NCBI GenBank assembly: GCA_004321925.1
Contig: SCQH01000071.1
Span: forward strand, 1 to 58,432
DNA: 58,432 nt
DNA from: Nitrospirota bacterium
Lineage (GTDB): Bacteria; Nitrospirota; Thermodesulfovibrionia; Thermodesulfovibrionales; UBA6898
Direction: 5' to 3'
Shown here: positions 7,676-17,160 of the stretch, one piece after another
Layout: every line of letters begins with the position of its first letter
Numbering within the stretch: the first letter of the stretch is position 1
The notes under the pieces: generated by a model
Databases searched by the model: none
Told to the model about the DNA's origin: nothing
The model's input: the letters and a program-made list of their open reading frames with translations, nothing else
Program-made: the position numbers and the translations under genes

Positions 7676-8188
7676 TTACTTCACTGTCCCGGTAAAAATA
7701 AAGTCATTATCGGCCTGCCTGGTGTGGCAGTCGATGCATGCCTTAACCTTGCCTGAGGCCTCAACTTTTCCGTCGGGGGAATATTTGGCCCAGAACCAGT
7801 CTCCTGCGGCCGGGTTATAGCCCTTGATCTTGTACATGACGGAAAGGGCAACGAACTTCTTGTCCGCAGTGTAGTTTTCTTTCACAATGATAGAGCGATC
7901 GGCCATTCCTTGTTTCTTCTGCCTGGAGAAATATGCGGCATTGTTCATAAAGGTCGTCAGCAGGGCACCGTGGGGCTGTGAGCCCTTGTACAACCTGCCT
8001 TTGTCAGGCCATAGCTGCCATGCCCGGTAAGGATCGTATTTGATTATGTATTCGTTGAGTTTCGCCGCATCGGGCCCCGGCTCCGGCATCTGGGACTCCG
8101 ACGGGATGATCTCATGGATCGCGCCTGCCGTTATGGCGAATCCGAATACGAAGAACAGGGCCGATGCCACCATAATGATCTTCCTCAT
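7676..8188 (-). CDS. Cytochrome P460-type secreted heme protein
   Basis: 170 residues with a signal peptide (about 1-24, cleavage after AGA) and a C-terminal CIDCH heme c motif followed by DNDFIFTGT, the pattern of cytochrome P460 family proteins. The family binds an unusual cross-linked heme and oxidises hydroxylamine or handles NO; the cross-linking Lys cannot be assigned with confidence by eye. The start at 8188 is chosen over an upstream ATG because AGGAGG lies six bases before it and the signal peptide then begins MRKIIM. The NorD-like gene at the left edge is compatible with a nitrogen-oxide role, but the two are not linked. Confidence 0.8.
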   Translation of the reverse strand: MRKIIMVASALFFVFGFAITAGAIHEIIPSESQMPEPGPDAAKLNEYIIKYDPYRAWQLWPDKGRLYKGSQPHGALLTTFMNNAAYFSRQKKQGMADRSIIVKENYTADKKFVALSVMYKIKGYNPAAGDWFWAKYSPDGKVEASGKVKACIDCHTRQADNDFIFTGTVK

Positions 8189-8378
8189 AACAAACCTCCT
8201 GATATCTATTTTTTGATCAGACAAACAGCTTATCCCCACATCAATTTTGGCGGGGGGTCAGCTCATGCCATAACCAGATTTTATCATCCACGGAGGAAAT
8301 GTCAATTAATAACAGGGCGGAGACCGGCTCTGCCGACCAGTTCTTGTAATTCGGCAGCACCCTGTGTGAGTATAAACC

Positions 8379-9140
8379 ATGCAAGCCATATCCCTTCAGT
8401 CAGGCAGCAACGGAAACTGCATCTATGTCGAGACATCAGGCGTCAGGCTCCTTTTTGACGCAGGCATTTGCGGAAGCCAGGCCGAGGGCAGGCTTCGGGC
8501 AAGAGGCCGGGACATACGGGATGTTGACGCCTTGATAATATCCCACGACCATGCTGACCACGTAAAATATGCCGGGGTCTTCCAGCGAAAATACGGGGTC
8601 CCTGTCTATATCACCCCGAGAACCCTTGCGAAGGCCGAAAGCTCTCACCGGCTCGGGAAGCTCCATGATGTCCACTGCTTCTTTTCAGGCGGGAGCATTC
8701 AGATCGGAGGGGTCACTATCGAGTCTGTCCCGACACCTCATGACGGAGAGGACGGCTCTGTCTTCATTCTGGATTCAGGGACGAAAAGGCTCGGCATTCT
8801 CACTGACATCGGACATGTTTTTCAGAAACTCATCCGGGTCGTCCCGACTCTCGACGGGGTATTCATGGAAAGCAATTACGACCCCGGTATGCTTGAGGCC
8901 GGCCGATATCCGGCCTTTCTCAAAAAAAGGATCTGCGGCGATGGAGGGCATCTTTCGAATATCGAGGCGGCAGAGCTTCTGAGCTATGGGGAACGCCTTA
9001 AATGGGCCTGTCTTGCGCACCTTTCCCAGGATAACAATGACCCTTCGCTTGCTTTAAAGACCCACAGGAAGGTCCTCGGCAATGATCTGCCGCTCCATGT
9101 CGCTGGCCGCCATCTGCCGACGGACATACTCCGGCTGTAA
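8379..9140 (+). CDS. MBL-fold metallo-hydrolase (YycJ/WalJ-like)
   Basis: 253 residues of the metallo-beta-lactamase fold. The metal motif SHDHADH lies near residue 56, a further ligand His is in VPTPHDGED, Asp is in LTDIGH, and a late His is in CLAHLSQDNN. The N-terminal SLQSGSNGNCIYVE stretch is typical of YycJ-type enzymes, proposed in Firmicutes to be exonucleases linked to cell-wall control or mismatch repair. It is followed after 62 bases by the PQQ dehydrogenase gene with its own ribosome site. Confidence 0.85.
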   Translation: MQAISLQSGSNGNCIYVETSGVRLLFDAGICGSQAEGRLRARGRDIRDVDALIISHDHADHVKYAGVFQRKYGVPVYITPRTLAKAESSHRLGKLHDVHCFFSGGSIQIGGVTIESVPTPHDGEDGSVFILDSGTKRLGILTDIGHVFQKLIRVVPTLDGVFMESNYDPGMLEAGRYPAFLKKRICGDGGHLSNIEAAELLSYGERLKWACLAHLSQDNNDPSLALKTHRKVLGNDLPLHVAGRHLPTDILRL

Positions 9141-9202
9141 CTCTTCCTCCTCTTCTGTGCCATAATAGAGCAAGTGATCGTTCAGCCACGGAAGGAGAGA
9201 CA

Positions 9203-10885
9203 ATGTTCCTTGCCAGCCTTTTGCCCCCTCAGAAAATGTCCGCAGAAAAGAAGAAACTGTCTGTTATCGTGCCGGCAATCGTGCTCCGCGGTCTTTTGCT
9301 GGCAGCCGCGCTGCTCCTGATGCAGTGCGACGCCGCTGCCCTTGGCACTACCTGGCCGGATATCTCCCTGATCAAAGCTGGTGGGGGGCTTGCCCAGCCT
9401 GTCCATATCACTCACGCAGGCGACAAAAGCGGCCGTTTATTTGCAGTGGAGCAGGATGGCCGGATCCGGATCATACGGGCCGGCAGGCTTCTTGCCGCGC
9501 CGTTTCTCGATATCTCCGGCAGGGTTCTGTCAGGCGGAGAGCAGGGCCTGCTCAGCGTTGCCTTTCCGCCCGGTTTTGCATCGACCGGCCGCTTTTATGT
9601 GAACTATACCCGGAGACCGGACGGCGCAACAGTGATCGCGCGGTACCGGGTTACGCTTGATCCCGACATCGCTGATCCATCAAGCGAAGAGGTCGTCCTG
9701 GTCATCAACCAGCCTTTTGCCAACCACAATGGAGGTCAGATGGCCTTTGGGCCCGAAGGGTTTCTTTATATCGGGATGGGCGATGGCGGGTCAGGCGGTG
9801 ACCCCCTTAATAATGCACAAAACCATGCGTCCCTGCTCGGCAAAATGCTGAGGATCGACGTCGAGTCAGGGGCTGTACCTTATGGCATCCCCCCAACAAA
9901 CCCATTCGTGCAGTCGCCGGGTTATCGGCCTGAGATCTGGGCACTGGGACTGCGCAACCCCTGGCGTTTTTCGTTCGACCGTCAGACAGGAGACCTCTAT
10001 ATCGGCGACGTGGGACAGAATCTCTTCGAAGAGGTCGACTTTCAGCCAGCCTCAAGCACGGGCGGCGAAAATTACGGATGGAACGTGATGGAGGCCTCTC
10101 AGTGTTATCAAAGCGCATCCTGCAGCCCGGCCGGCCTGACCCTTCCTGTAGCACAATACGATCATGCTTCCGGAGATTGCTCGGTCACGGGCGGCATGAT
10201 CTACCGCGGACAAAAGTACCCGAGGCTCAGGGGCGTTTATCTTTACGGAGATTACTGCAGCGGCCGGATCAGAGGGTTACTGGCCGATGGCGGTTCATTT
10301 CAAAATACCACACTGCTTGATTCTACCTTAAGCATCACTACCTTCGGCGATGATGAATCCGGCGGCCTCTACCTTGCGGACCAGATATCGGGGAGTATTT
10401 ACCGGATAATCGATACGGTATCCGGCATCCCTCTTCCGGCCGGCCGGGAGTCCTTCACTTTTCCCGCAGCAGAGTCCCCTGTAGTGGCTCTGGATCCTTC
10501 CCTGATGAACCCCTTCGGATTCGGGCCGCTTGCCTCGGGAGGAGACATTCTCGAGTTTCAGCTGGCGCTGGCGCAATTCACCGCTCCTGTGGACCTGTAT
10601 ATTGCGTATTCGGTATCGACCGATCCCACGAATGTCTTTTTGGTGAGACCGGACCTGAGCATCCAGACCATCTCAATTCAGGACGCTCAGCAGCTTCTCT
10701 CGGGTCAGCCCGCGCCGGGGATCGAGCCATGGCAGAACAATGTGGCCGGCCCTGTAGATGTCAACCCGTTCACCCTGCCTGCCACGGATCTTTCCGCGGG
10801 CATATATACTGTATACCTGCTGGTTACCCCTGCTGGCAGACTGGATTCATACTATCTGGGAAATGCAGCTTTTGTGATCCCCTAG
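9203..10885 (+). CDS. Large PQQ-dependent sugar dehydrogenase-like protein with C-terminal extension
   Basis: 560 residues. An N-terminal hydrophobic segment (about 20-45) acts as a long signal or anchor. The beta-propeller (about 50-410) carries the ANHNGGQMAFGPEGFLYI block, the LRNPWRFSFDR block and the ENYGWNVMEA block of glucose/sorbosone dehydrogenases. About 140 residues follow (PAAESPVVALDPS onward) that look like a separate beta-sandwich, absent from the shorter paralog at 831. AAGGAGAG six bases before the ATG supports this start over the ATG at 9236. Disulfides are likely in the CYQSASC and DCSVTG/DYCSG stretches. Probably periplasmic or surface exposed. Confidence 0.8.
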   Translation: MFLASLLPPQKMSAEKKKLSVIVPAIVLRGLLLAAALLLMQCDAAALGTTWPDISLIKAGGGLAQPVHITHAGDKSGRLFAVEQDGRIRIIRAGRLLAAPFLDISGRVLSGGEQGLLSVAFPPGFASTGRFYVNYTRRPDGATVIARYRVTLDPDIADPSSEEVVLVINQPFANHNGGQMAFGPEGFLYIGMGDGGSGGDPLNNAQNHASLLGKMLRIDVESGAVPYGIPPTNPFVQSPGYRPEIWALGLRNPWRFSFDRQTGDLYIGDVGQNLFEEVDFQPASSTGGENYGWNVMEASQCYQSASCSPAGLTLPVAQYDHASGDCSVTGGMIYRGQKYPRLRGVYLYGDYCSGRIRGLLADGGSFQNTTLLDSTLSITTFGDDESGGLYLADQISGSIYRIIDTVSGIPLPAGRESFTFPAAESPVVALDPSLMNPFGFGPLASGGDILEFQLALAQFTAPVDLYIAYSVSTDPTNVFLVRPDLSIQTISIQDAQQLLSGQPAPGIEPWQNNVAGPVDVNPFTLPATDLSAGIYTVYLLVTPAGRLDSYYLGNAAFVIP

Positions 10886-11496
10886 CAGGAGGCGTCCCGG
10901 TCTGAACCGGCCGACAATCTTCTGAGGCAGGTGATCAGGTCGTCGGCGAGCTTCGCCTCTTCAGGAGGGACAAGCCGCTGATACGTGACCAGTGCGTCGA
11001 TCGCGGGCTTTATTTCTTCAAGCAGGGCAAGGGTAAGACCGAGATTGAAAAAGAGGTTAGGGAACCGGGGATCGATCTCTGCGGCCAGCTCATAATGCAG
11101 TTTCGCGAGACGCAGGTCGTTACCTTCGAGATAAAGATTCCCCAGATTATAATGCGCTTCAAAATGGCGCGGGTCCTGCTCCAGTGACTTCGTAAAGCAG
11201 TCGAAGGCCTTTGCCACCCTTCCTGCCCTGTGCTCTATGATCCCAAGGTTGCAGAATGCGTCGGCTGTAAGATCGCCTTCCGAGATAGCTTTCTGGTAAC
11301 ACTCCCCGGCCCGGCTGTCCCCGCGCTCGTCCAGGAGCAGGGCTTCATCAAAGGGGCAGAGGTTCGACGGAAACCGCAGGATCCGGGCCGGAGGGGACAG
11401 TTCCGACTGACCGGCATGTTCTGCCCTGCGCTTCGTGACCCGTTCAAAACCGAACTTCGGCGGGGTCTTTGCCGGAAACGGTATGATGTTGCCCAT
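10882..11496 (-). CDS. TPR repeat protein at the end of the NHEJ operon
   Basis: About 204 residues from the preferred start MGNIIPFP; the open frame extends to 11565, overlapping the Ku gene. Four or five TPR hairpins are visible (ALLLDERGDSRAGECYQKAI, NLGIIEHRAGRVAKAFDCFTKS, NLGNLYLEGNDLRLAKLHYELA, NLGLTLALLEEIKPAIDALV). The frame starts 28 bases after the Ku stop on the same strand, so it is probably co-transcribed with ku. Its 3' end overlaps by four bases the convergent dehydrogenase gene. A role in NHEJ is suggested only by position. Confidence 0.75.
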   Translation of the reverse strand: MGNIIPFPAKTPPKFGFERVTKRRAEHAGQSELSPPARILRFPSNLCPFDEALLLDERGDSRAGECYQKAISEGDLTADAFCNLGIIEHRAGRVAKAFDCFTKSLEQDPRHFEAHYNLGNLYLEGNDLRLAKLHYELAAEIDPRFPNLFFNLGLTLALLEEIKPAIDALVTYQRLVPPEEAKLADDLITCLRRLSAGSDRDASC

Positions 11497-11524
11497 AATA
11501 TTTCTGAACCCTCCGCCAACAGGG

Positions 11525-12379
11525 CTATTTCTTCGCCTTTGTTCCGGCTCTCGCCGGCTTCGCAATGACCGCTTTATTCTTTCCCGCTGCTTTTGCCATC
11601 GGCTTTGTCTGCTGTTTTGCCCGCTCGATGCTCTGCTTCAGGGCTGTCATGATATCGACCACCGGCTTCACTTCCTCTTCCACCGTAACGATCTCCTTCC
11701 CTGCAACCTTCGCCTCGATCATCGCCCTCAGCGCATCGTGGTACGTATCTGCGAGGTTCAGGCTGCCCAGGGTCGTGCTCATCGAATCCACAAGACTGCG
11801 CGCAAGCCTGAGTTTATCTTTGTCCATGGACTTTCCCTCAAGCTGGGGAATATCCCTGATGGCCCTGAGCTCAGAGGGGGCCCGCAGTTTATACAGCACG
11901 AGGGCATGCTCCTGGGGTGCGATCATCACCACATCCTCACGCTCATGCAGAACGACCTTGCCGACCCCTACCTTGCCGGTCTCCTTCAGCGTGGCGGCCA
12001 ACAGGGAGTAAGCCTGCTGTGCAACAGGTCCGTCCGGCCCGGCGTAGTATGGCGACTCATACAGGGTGGGGTGCACCTCTTTTGCATCGATAAAGCCCTC
12101 TATCTCGATCACCCGGGTGCTTTTGAGGTTCAGCTTCTCAAGGTCCTCCTTCTCGACGATCACGTATTGATCGGGCTCATATTTGTAGCCCTTGACGATA
12201 TCCTCGGTGGTCACGGCCGTATTGCACTTTTTGCAGCGCTTATCGTAGCCGATCGGGCCGTGGTCCTTCCTGTGCAGAAGATGAAAGTTGATCGCCTGCT
12301 CCGTATCAACGGCACTGTAAATAAGGACAGGTATTGTCACGAGAGAAAAACGGATATGGCCTTTCCAGATCGCCCGCAT
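11525..12379 (-). CDS. ku: Ku protein (non-homologous end joining)
   Basis: 284 residues. The beta-barrel ring core spans about 1-250, with the family opening WKGHIRFSLVTIPVLIY and the CKKCNTAV stretch. Bacterial Ku homodimers thread onto broken DNA ends and recruit LigD. The last 35 residues form a Lys/Ala-rich tail (KAAGKNKAVIAKPARAGTKAKK), as in long-tailed mycobacterial-type Ku proteins that bind DNA more stably. It lies 100 bases downstream of ligD on the same strand. The ATG at 12379 follows a CTCCGGAGGTGACATATG-type site. Confidence 0.95.
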   Translation of the reverse strand: MRAIWKGHIRFSLVTIPVLIYSAVDTEQAINFHLLHRKDHGPIGYDKRCKKCNTAVTTEDIVKGYKYEPDQYVIVEKEDLEKLNLKSTRVIEIEGFIDAKEVHPTLYESPYYAGPDGPVAQQAYSLLAATLKETGKVGVGKVVLHEREDVVMIAPQEHALVLYKLRAPSELRAIRDIPQLEGKSMDKDKLRLARSLVDSMSTTLGSLNLADTYHDALRAMIEAKVAGKEIVTVEEEVKPVVDIMTALKQSIERAKQQTKPMAKAAGKNKAVIAKPARAGTKAKK

Positions 12380-12479
12380 ATGTCACCTCCGGAGGTTAAT
12401 GCTGTTTACGTTGCCCAGGCAGCTTCTTGTCCTGATGCTGCCTCTTTTCCTATTATACCGCGTCCGAGGCATAGGGTAG

Positions 12480-14813
12480 TCACTCAGTCAGGTCCGGCCG
12501 GAGCCGGATGAAGACCGGCTCGCGCAGCATCCCGTCCTTTGTAAGAGAAGCAAACTGCACCTCGCAGACTGCCCGGGGCTCGATCCATACTGTCTCCGCG
12601 TCGTCAGGCGGTTTCTCCCTGACCGGCCGCTTCGTCTGTTTAATCTTCCTGAGATAGGCGAAGGTCTCTTTCATCGATCTCTGATCGAACCCTGTCCCTG
12701 CCTTGCCCAGATACCGCAGGGCATCGCCCTCCCTTATTGCCAGCTGCAGTGCCCCGAACAGGGCCTGACGACTGCCTCCCCCTTTGGTATACCCGACGAT
12801 CAGGCAGTCCATCGACTCGCGTTTCTTTATTTTCAGCCACTGGCTGCTGCGGCTGCCGGGGCGGTACACGCTGTCTCTTTCCTTTGCCATTATCCCTTCA
12901 AGCCCCATCTCCTTCGCTGCCCTGAACAGGCCCGCTCCATCGTTGACCGCCTCGCTGATTCGGTAGGGCACATCACGCCTGAGCGCGTCCTCCATCCATT
13001 CACGGCGGCGGACAAGCGGTTCATTCACGAGAGGGCGGCCGTCGAGGTAAAGGCAGTCAAAGACATAGCATACGGCCGGATGCCGTGAACGTGCATGTTC
13101 AATGGCAGCTTTGCCGCCTTGCTGCAGCCTCTGTATCACACTTTGGAAAACGGGCTTCCCACCGTCATCAAGGCAGACGATCTCCGCATCGAATAATGCC
13201 GAGGTTGCCCTGAAGGCCTTATCCGGCAGCAGGAGTTCCGGGAACCTGGCGGTTATGTCCTTCTGGTTCCTGCTCCTGATCCTTATCTCTCCTTCGTCCA
13301 AAGAGATCATCGCCCGGATGCCGTCCCATTTCACTTCATAGAGATAGTCTCCCGAGGCAGGCGGTCCATGCCGTGATTGTGCAAGCATAGGCTCGATCGG
13401 ATCGCGCAGCCAATCGACCTGAGGCGTGTCCACGCGTTCAAGCAGCCATTCGCTTTCCCTGGTATGATGCATCCGGTATTCCGCGCTGAGCTCCCGGCTC
13501 TGGAGCAGGACGTGAAACCCTTCCTTTTTTTCCGAGGTGATCTCATATTTCCCGCGGCTGAAGATCCATATCCGGCCTCCGCCATATTCGCCCTTCGGGA
13601 TGGTCCCCTCGAAGTTTGCGTATTGCAGGGGATGGTCTTCGGTCGAAACCGCAAGACGAATGATGCCGGGCCGTGGTGGCAGGCCTTTGGGGACTGCCCA
13701 GGATTTCAGCACTCCCTCTTTCTCAAGCCGCAGATCATAGTGCAGACGCGTTGCATGATGCCGGTGGAGCACAAAGGCATTGCCCTCCCCGACTGCCGCC
13801 GCAGGTTGAGGCTCCGGGGTCTTCCCGAAGCTTCTCTTGCCGGTGTATTCACTGAGCTGCTCAGGGACCTCCTGCCTGAGGGACCGGGCTGACGCCGGTC
13901 CTGTCCCTGCCCTTTTAGGCTGCGTATGAAGTCCGGCAGCATATGCCGCGATACCTTCCCAGGCGTCGCCGTTGCGCTGTATCTCCCCCGGCACGTCTCG
14001 TATGGTAAAAGCGGCGGCACTGCCGAGCCCCTTGAGCTGCTCCCACCTCAGCGGCATCGACACCGGGGCCCCAGGAAGCCCTCGCAGGCTGTAGGCCGAT
14101 ACAATGGTCTGGTAGGTCCGGTTGCGGTAGATGTCCAGAAGCACTCTCCCTTTGCGCGCCTCCTTCCTGATATTCAGGGTGGTCGACCGGCTGTGCGATC
14201 CGACGAACTGTTTGGCAACGTCCTGTGTTGCTTCAAAGACCTTATCAAAGGTCCATTTCGGTTCGATGGGAACCAGTATGTGAAGCCCCCGGCTGCCGGT
14301 CGTCTTTACGAACGGCCGGTATCCAAAGCCCTCGATATGCTCTTTGAGGTCAAGGGCTATCTCAACAAGGTCGCTGAAGTTGAAGCCGTCAGGAGGGTCC
14401 AGGTCGAAAACGAAATAATCGGGCCGGTCGAAGTGCGGGGAGCGGCAGTGCATCTGGTGAAGCTCTATGCAGGCGAGGTTGGCGAGCCAGACAAGCGACG
14501 ACCCGGCTGTCGCTATCACATAATCGACCTCTTCTCCCTTCTCGCCACCGCCAAGCCGGACATGCTCTATCCACTGAGGCGCCCACTCCGGCCTGTTCTT
14601 CTGAAAGAAGCGCTCAGCCCCGATGCCTTCAGGATAGCGCACAAGCGAAAGGGGCCGCCCCTTGACATGGCTAAGGACGGTCGGAGCGACCTTGAGATAA
14701 TACTCGATAAGCTCTGCCTTGAGGATATTGTCAGAAGGGTATAAGACCTTCTCGAGGTTCGAAAGCTCTATGGTCCGCCCGTTGACCCGCACGCTCTGGG
14801 ATGTCCTGGCCAT
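12480..14813 (-). CDS. ligD: Multidomain DNA ligase D
   Basis: 777 residues. Domain order is polymerase/primase (about 1-290), 3'-phosphoesterase (about 330-450) and ATP-dependent ligase (about 465-777). The phosphoesterase carries HRHHATRLHYDLRLE; the ligase has its adenylated Lys in VKWDGIRA. The polymerase domain holds FVFDLDPPDG (two metal-binding Asp) and SRGLHILVPI. The order Pol-PE-Lig differs from the Pseudomonas-type PE-Lig-Pol arrangement. With Ku just downstream this is a complete two-component NHEJ machine, filling, trimming and sealing double-strand breaks. Confidence 0.95.
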   Translation of the reverse strand: MARTSQSVRVNGRTIELSNLEKVLYPSDNILKAELIEYYLKVAPTVLSHVKGRPLSLVRYPEGIGAERFFQKNRPEWAPQWIEHVRLGGGEKGEEVDYVIATAGSSLVWLANLACIELHQMHCRSPHFDRPDYFVFDLDPPDGFNFSDLVEIALDLKEHIEGFGYRPFVKTTGSRGLHILVPIEPKWTFDKVFEATQDVAKQFVGSHSRSTTLNIRKEARKGRVLLDIYRNRTYQTIVSAYSLRGLPGAPVSMPLRWEQLKGLGSAAAFTIRDVPGEIQRNGDAWEGIAAYAAGLHTQPKRAGTGPASARSLRQEVPEQLSEYTGKRSFGKTPEPQPAAAVGEGNAFVLHRHHATRLHYDLRLEKEGVLKSWAVPKGLPPRPGIIRLAVSTEDHPLQYANFEGTIPKGEYGGGRIWIFSRGKYEITSEKKEGFHVLLQSRELSAEYRMHHTRESEWLLERVDTPQVDWLRDPIEPMLAQSRHGPPASGDYLYEVKWDGIRAMISLDEGEIRIRSRNQKDITARFPELLLPDKAFRATSALFDAEIVCLDDGGKPVFQSVIQRLQQGGKAAIEHARSRHPAVCYVFDCLYLDGRPLVNEPLVRRREWMEDALRRDVPYRISEAVNDGAGLFRAAKEMGLEGIMAKERDSVYRPGSRSSQWLKIKKRESMDCLIVGYTKGGGSRQALFGALQLAIREGDALRYLGKAGTGFDQRSMKETFAYLRKIKQTKRPVREKPPDDAETVWIEPRAVCEVQFASLTKDGMLREPVFIRLRPDLTE

Positions 14814-14834
14814 GGGGTCAATACATTGAGGAGT

Positions 14835-15560
14835 TCAAACTTCACCCACCTTTTTTTTGCCCGGATCGACAAGCTCCCGGAACCGCATCGCCAGGTTTGG
14901 CCCTATGGCCTCTTCCTCGTGTTTGAAAAAAATGAAGGCCCTCTCCCATTGCTGCGCACGGACATGTTCAGCCCATTTCAGAAGGTCGGCTTCCGTATAA
15001 CCGCTGCGGCGCAGCCGCAGGTACCCCCATGTGGCAGTGCTCAGAATCTCACCTGCCGGGCTTTCATCGGTGTCTGCCGTGCAGAGACTGCAGCCTCTTT
15101 CACGAAGGAGGTCAAGGATGTCAGCGTTGAACCAGGATGGGTGCCTGAACTCAAATGCAGCGGATATGGTGCGGGGTATCAGATCGACAAAGGCCTCCAG
15201 CAACTGCCGGTCCGCATGAAAGGTCTCGGGGAACTGAAAAAGGACAGGCCCCAGCTTTTTCCCCAGGACCGGCAGGGTCCCGAAGAGGTACCGGGCCTCT
15301 TCCCCCACATGCCTCAGCCGTCTGAAATGGGTTATGACCTGGGGCGCCTTCAGCGCAAAGATAAAACCGGCAGGGACCTGCTCAGCCCAGGAATCCAGGA
15401 AGTCCGCCGTCGGCATGTGATAAAAGGTATTGTTGAGCTCTACCGAGTTGAGGCGTTCCGCATAGAAGCGAAGCATCTCCTTCGGCTGGATCTTTTCAGG
15501 ATAGAAGAGCCCTTTCCATTCCTTGTACCCATACCCGCTTGTACCTGTATAGATCTTCAT
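14835..15560 (-). CDS. DUF72 (YecE-like) protein
   Basis: 241 residues of the DUF72 TIM-barrel-like family; typical stretches are GTSGYGYKEWKGLFYPE, LNSVELNNTFYHMP, FALKAPQVITHF and AFEFRHPSWF. Biochemical function is not established. Its stop lies 21 bases upstream of the ligD start on the same strand, so it is probably the first gene of a DUF72-ligD-ku-TPR operon. Confidence 0.85.
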   Translation of the reverse strand: MKIYTGTSGYGYKEWKGLFYPEKIQPKEMLRFYAERLNSVELNNTFYHMPTADFLDSWAEQVPAGFIFALKAPQVITHFRRLRHVGEEARYLFGTLPVLGKKLGPVLFQFPETFHADRQLLEAFVDLIPRTISAAFEFRHPSWFNADILDLLRERGCSLCTADTDESPAGEILSTATWGYLRLRRSGYTEADLLKWAEHVRAQQWERAFIFFKHEEEAIGPNLAMRFRELVDPGKKKVGEV

Positions 15561-15658
15561 ATGTCCCGGGCATTCCAGGCCTTTACCGTGCCGGCAAATC
15601 TCACACGTGTTCCCTTTCTCCGGATACCGGTCCGAAAGATGGTCATGCCCTTGCAGGC

Positions 15659-16375
15659 TTACGGCTTCTCATGTTTTTCAGCACCCTTGTCCGTATAGTC
15701 GGTCAGCATTTTTCGCAGCCTCTCGGCCGCCTCAGGGGCTTTCAGTTCTTTGCTCTCAAATATTTCCCGCGCAAGGATCCCATCCTTGCCGTAGACCTTT
15801 GCATTGGATTCTTCGTCGACCAGGAGTGCAGCCCCCTCCAGCGAAAGTCCGACGAAGAGGCCCCGGCTGCGTGAGTATGAATAGATCTCCGATTTAAGCT
15901 CTATATCCGTAGCAGCCTGACCGCCGCGGCCGACAGGCCCTGCTGCCACACTCGCGTCAGCACCTATGGTGAATTTGCCGGTGAGAAGGCGATTGATGCT
16001 CTTTTCATTCTTAAAGACCAGGATGATATCGATCGACTCAACCCCGATCTGCCAGCCGATGCTCCCCCCGGTAATAGAAATATAAGAGGGGTTGCTCCAG
16101 CGCCCATCTTTGTCCCGCACCAGCAGTACCCCGGTGCCGTATCTCCCCCCGAGGATAAACCCGGCCTTGATCACATCGGGGATGATCGCGATCCCGCTGG
16201 CATTGCTCAGCAAAGCAGGCGGTATGCCCTTTTCAGGGATCAGGACGATCTCCTTGAGCACATCCCCTGCCACCTCGATCTTTGCTGTGCTCCTGCCCTC
16301 GGCAGCGACAGACAGGGCCGGCAGCACAACCACCATGCTGCAGACGACGACCATAACCATCATGAGCTTTTTCAT
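15659..16375 (-). CDS. SYLF/YSC84-domain secreted protein
   Basis: 238 residues from the preferred start. A signal peptide covers about 1-25 (MKKLMMVMVVVCSMVVVLPALSVAA reads as one hydrophobic run). The SYLF domain follows, with the lipid-binding family's GIAIIPDVIKAGFILGGRYG, SITGGSIGWQIGVE and KFTIGADASVAAGPVGR stretches. In eukaryotes the domain binds phosphoinositides; in bacteria the role is unclear and probably envelope-associated. AAGGAGA before the ATG at 16375 supports this start over one at 16465. Confidence 0.85.
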   Translation of the reverse strand: MKKLMMVMVVVCSMVVVLPALSVAAEGRSTAKIEVAGDVLKEIVLIPEKGIPPALLSNASGIAIIPDVIKAGFILGGRYGTGVLLVRDKDGRWSNPSYISITGGSIGWQIGVESIDIILVFKNEKSINRLLTGKFTIGADASVAAGPVGRGGQAATDIELKSEIYSYSRSRGLFVGLSLEGAALLVDEESNAKVYGKDGILAREIFESKELKAPEAAERLRKMLTDYTDKGAEKHEKP

Positions 16376-16486
16376 CGTATCTCCTTTTTTTCTCCCGACG
16401 TGGCCGGGGCATTCCGCATATATAGGCATACCGTTGTCCGGTGCTTCCCCGAAGGTTTCTTCCATATCTTTTCGTCTTGTAACTAT

Positions 16487-16515
16487 AAGTTAAATCAGGA
16501 CTTTTCAAATGTCAA
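16487..16515 (-). promoter_or_regulatory. Promoter for the SYLF gene
   Basis: On the minus strand, TTGACA is followed after 17 bases by TAACTT, about 110 bases upstream of the SYLF start. The -35 is perfect and the -10 weak; TATAGT five bases further on is an alternative. Confidence 0.5.
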
Positions 16516-16584
16516 GCCGGCATGCCACCTTATGGAGGGCTTTAACTTGTGCGTAGTTCGTGGTAAGATGCAGATTAGGTATCG

Positions 16585-17124
16585 ATGAACAGTATGCGAA
16601 TAAGTTTCCGGATCCTGGTCCTCAACACAATCGTGGCAGCCGCTCTCTCCGGCTGTGCAACCGGGCAGTACCTGAAGACTGAAGAGGTCCTCTCACCGGA
16701 GTTGTCCGGGACATATACCCTCATCCTCCATGGCGGGAGATATGCCGCGGACTTCCAGAATGTGGCGATACTGGACAGAGAGGGCGACTCCTTCAGCATC
16801 GGCATCTACGCCCCGGTATTCGATTATAAGGTCAGGAGCGGCCTGCCTGCAGACCGGGCAATCGAAGAAGCCGAAAAATTCGTGCGTTTCCACTATGCGG
16901 CCCGGAGTTCACAATGGAAAAAGATACTTGGCACGGACAACAGCCTGATCGGCTATGAGGTCCGGCCCCTGTATGAACCTTTGGAAACAGGCTATCCTGA
17001 TATCCTCGACATCACCTACGTTACCAGAGGGAAAAAGATCATCGCGCGGATCTCTTTTAAACATGATCTTGAGCGTGGGATATTGAGAGAAGACGAAGGC
17101 CCCCTTATCAGAAAAATGCGCTAA
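16585..17124 (+). CDS. Lipoprotein of unknown function
   Basis: 179 residues. The signal peptide ends in lipobox LSGC (Cys near residue 21). The mature part is a single domain of beta-rich character (GTYTLILHGGRY, VAILDREGDSFSIGIYAPVFDYKV, ITYVTRGKKIIARISFKHD). No family recognised. An in-frame ATG at 16594 is an alternative start. It is followed by a strong terminator. Confidence 0.7.
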   Translation: MNSMRISFRILVLNTIVAAALSGCATGQYLKTEEVLSPELSGTYTLILHGGRYAADFQNVAILDREGDSFSIGIYAPVFDYKVRSGLPADRAIEEAEKFVRFHYAARSSQWKKILGTDNSLIGYEVRPLYEPLETGYPDILDITYVTRGKKIIARISFKHDLERGILREDEGPLIRKMR

Positions 17125-17160
17125 GGCAGCCAGAAGAACTCCCGGGAACAGTCTGGGGAC

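Noticed and set aside
11496-11565. Upstream extension of the TPR gene into ku
   Set aside because: The added residues are Arg-rich antisense-like sequence overlapping the conserved end of ku; the start at 11496 suits better.
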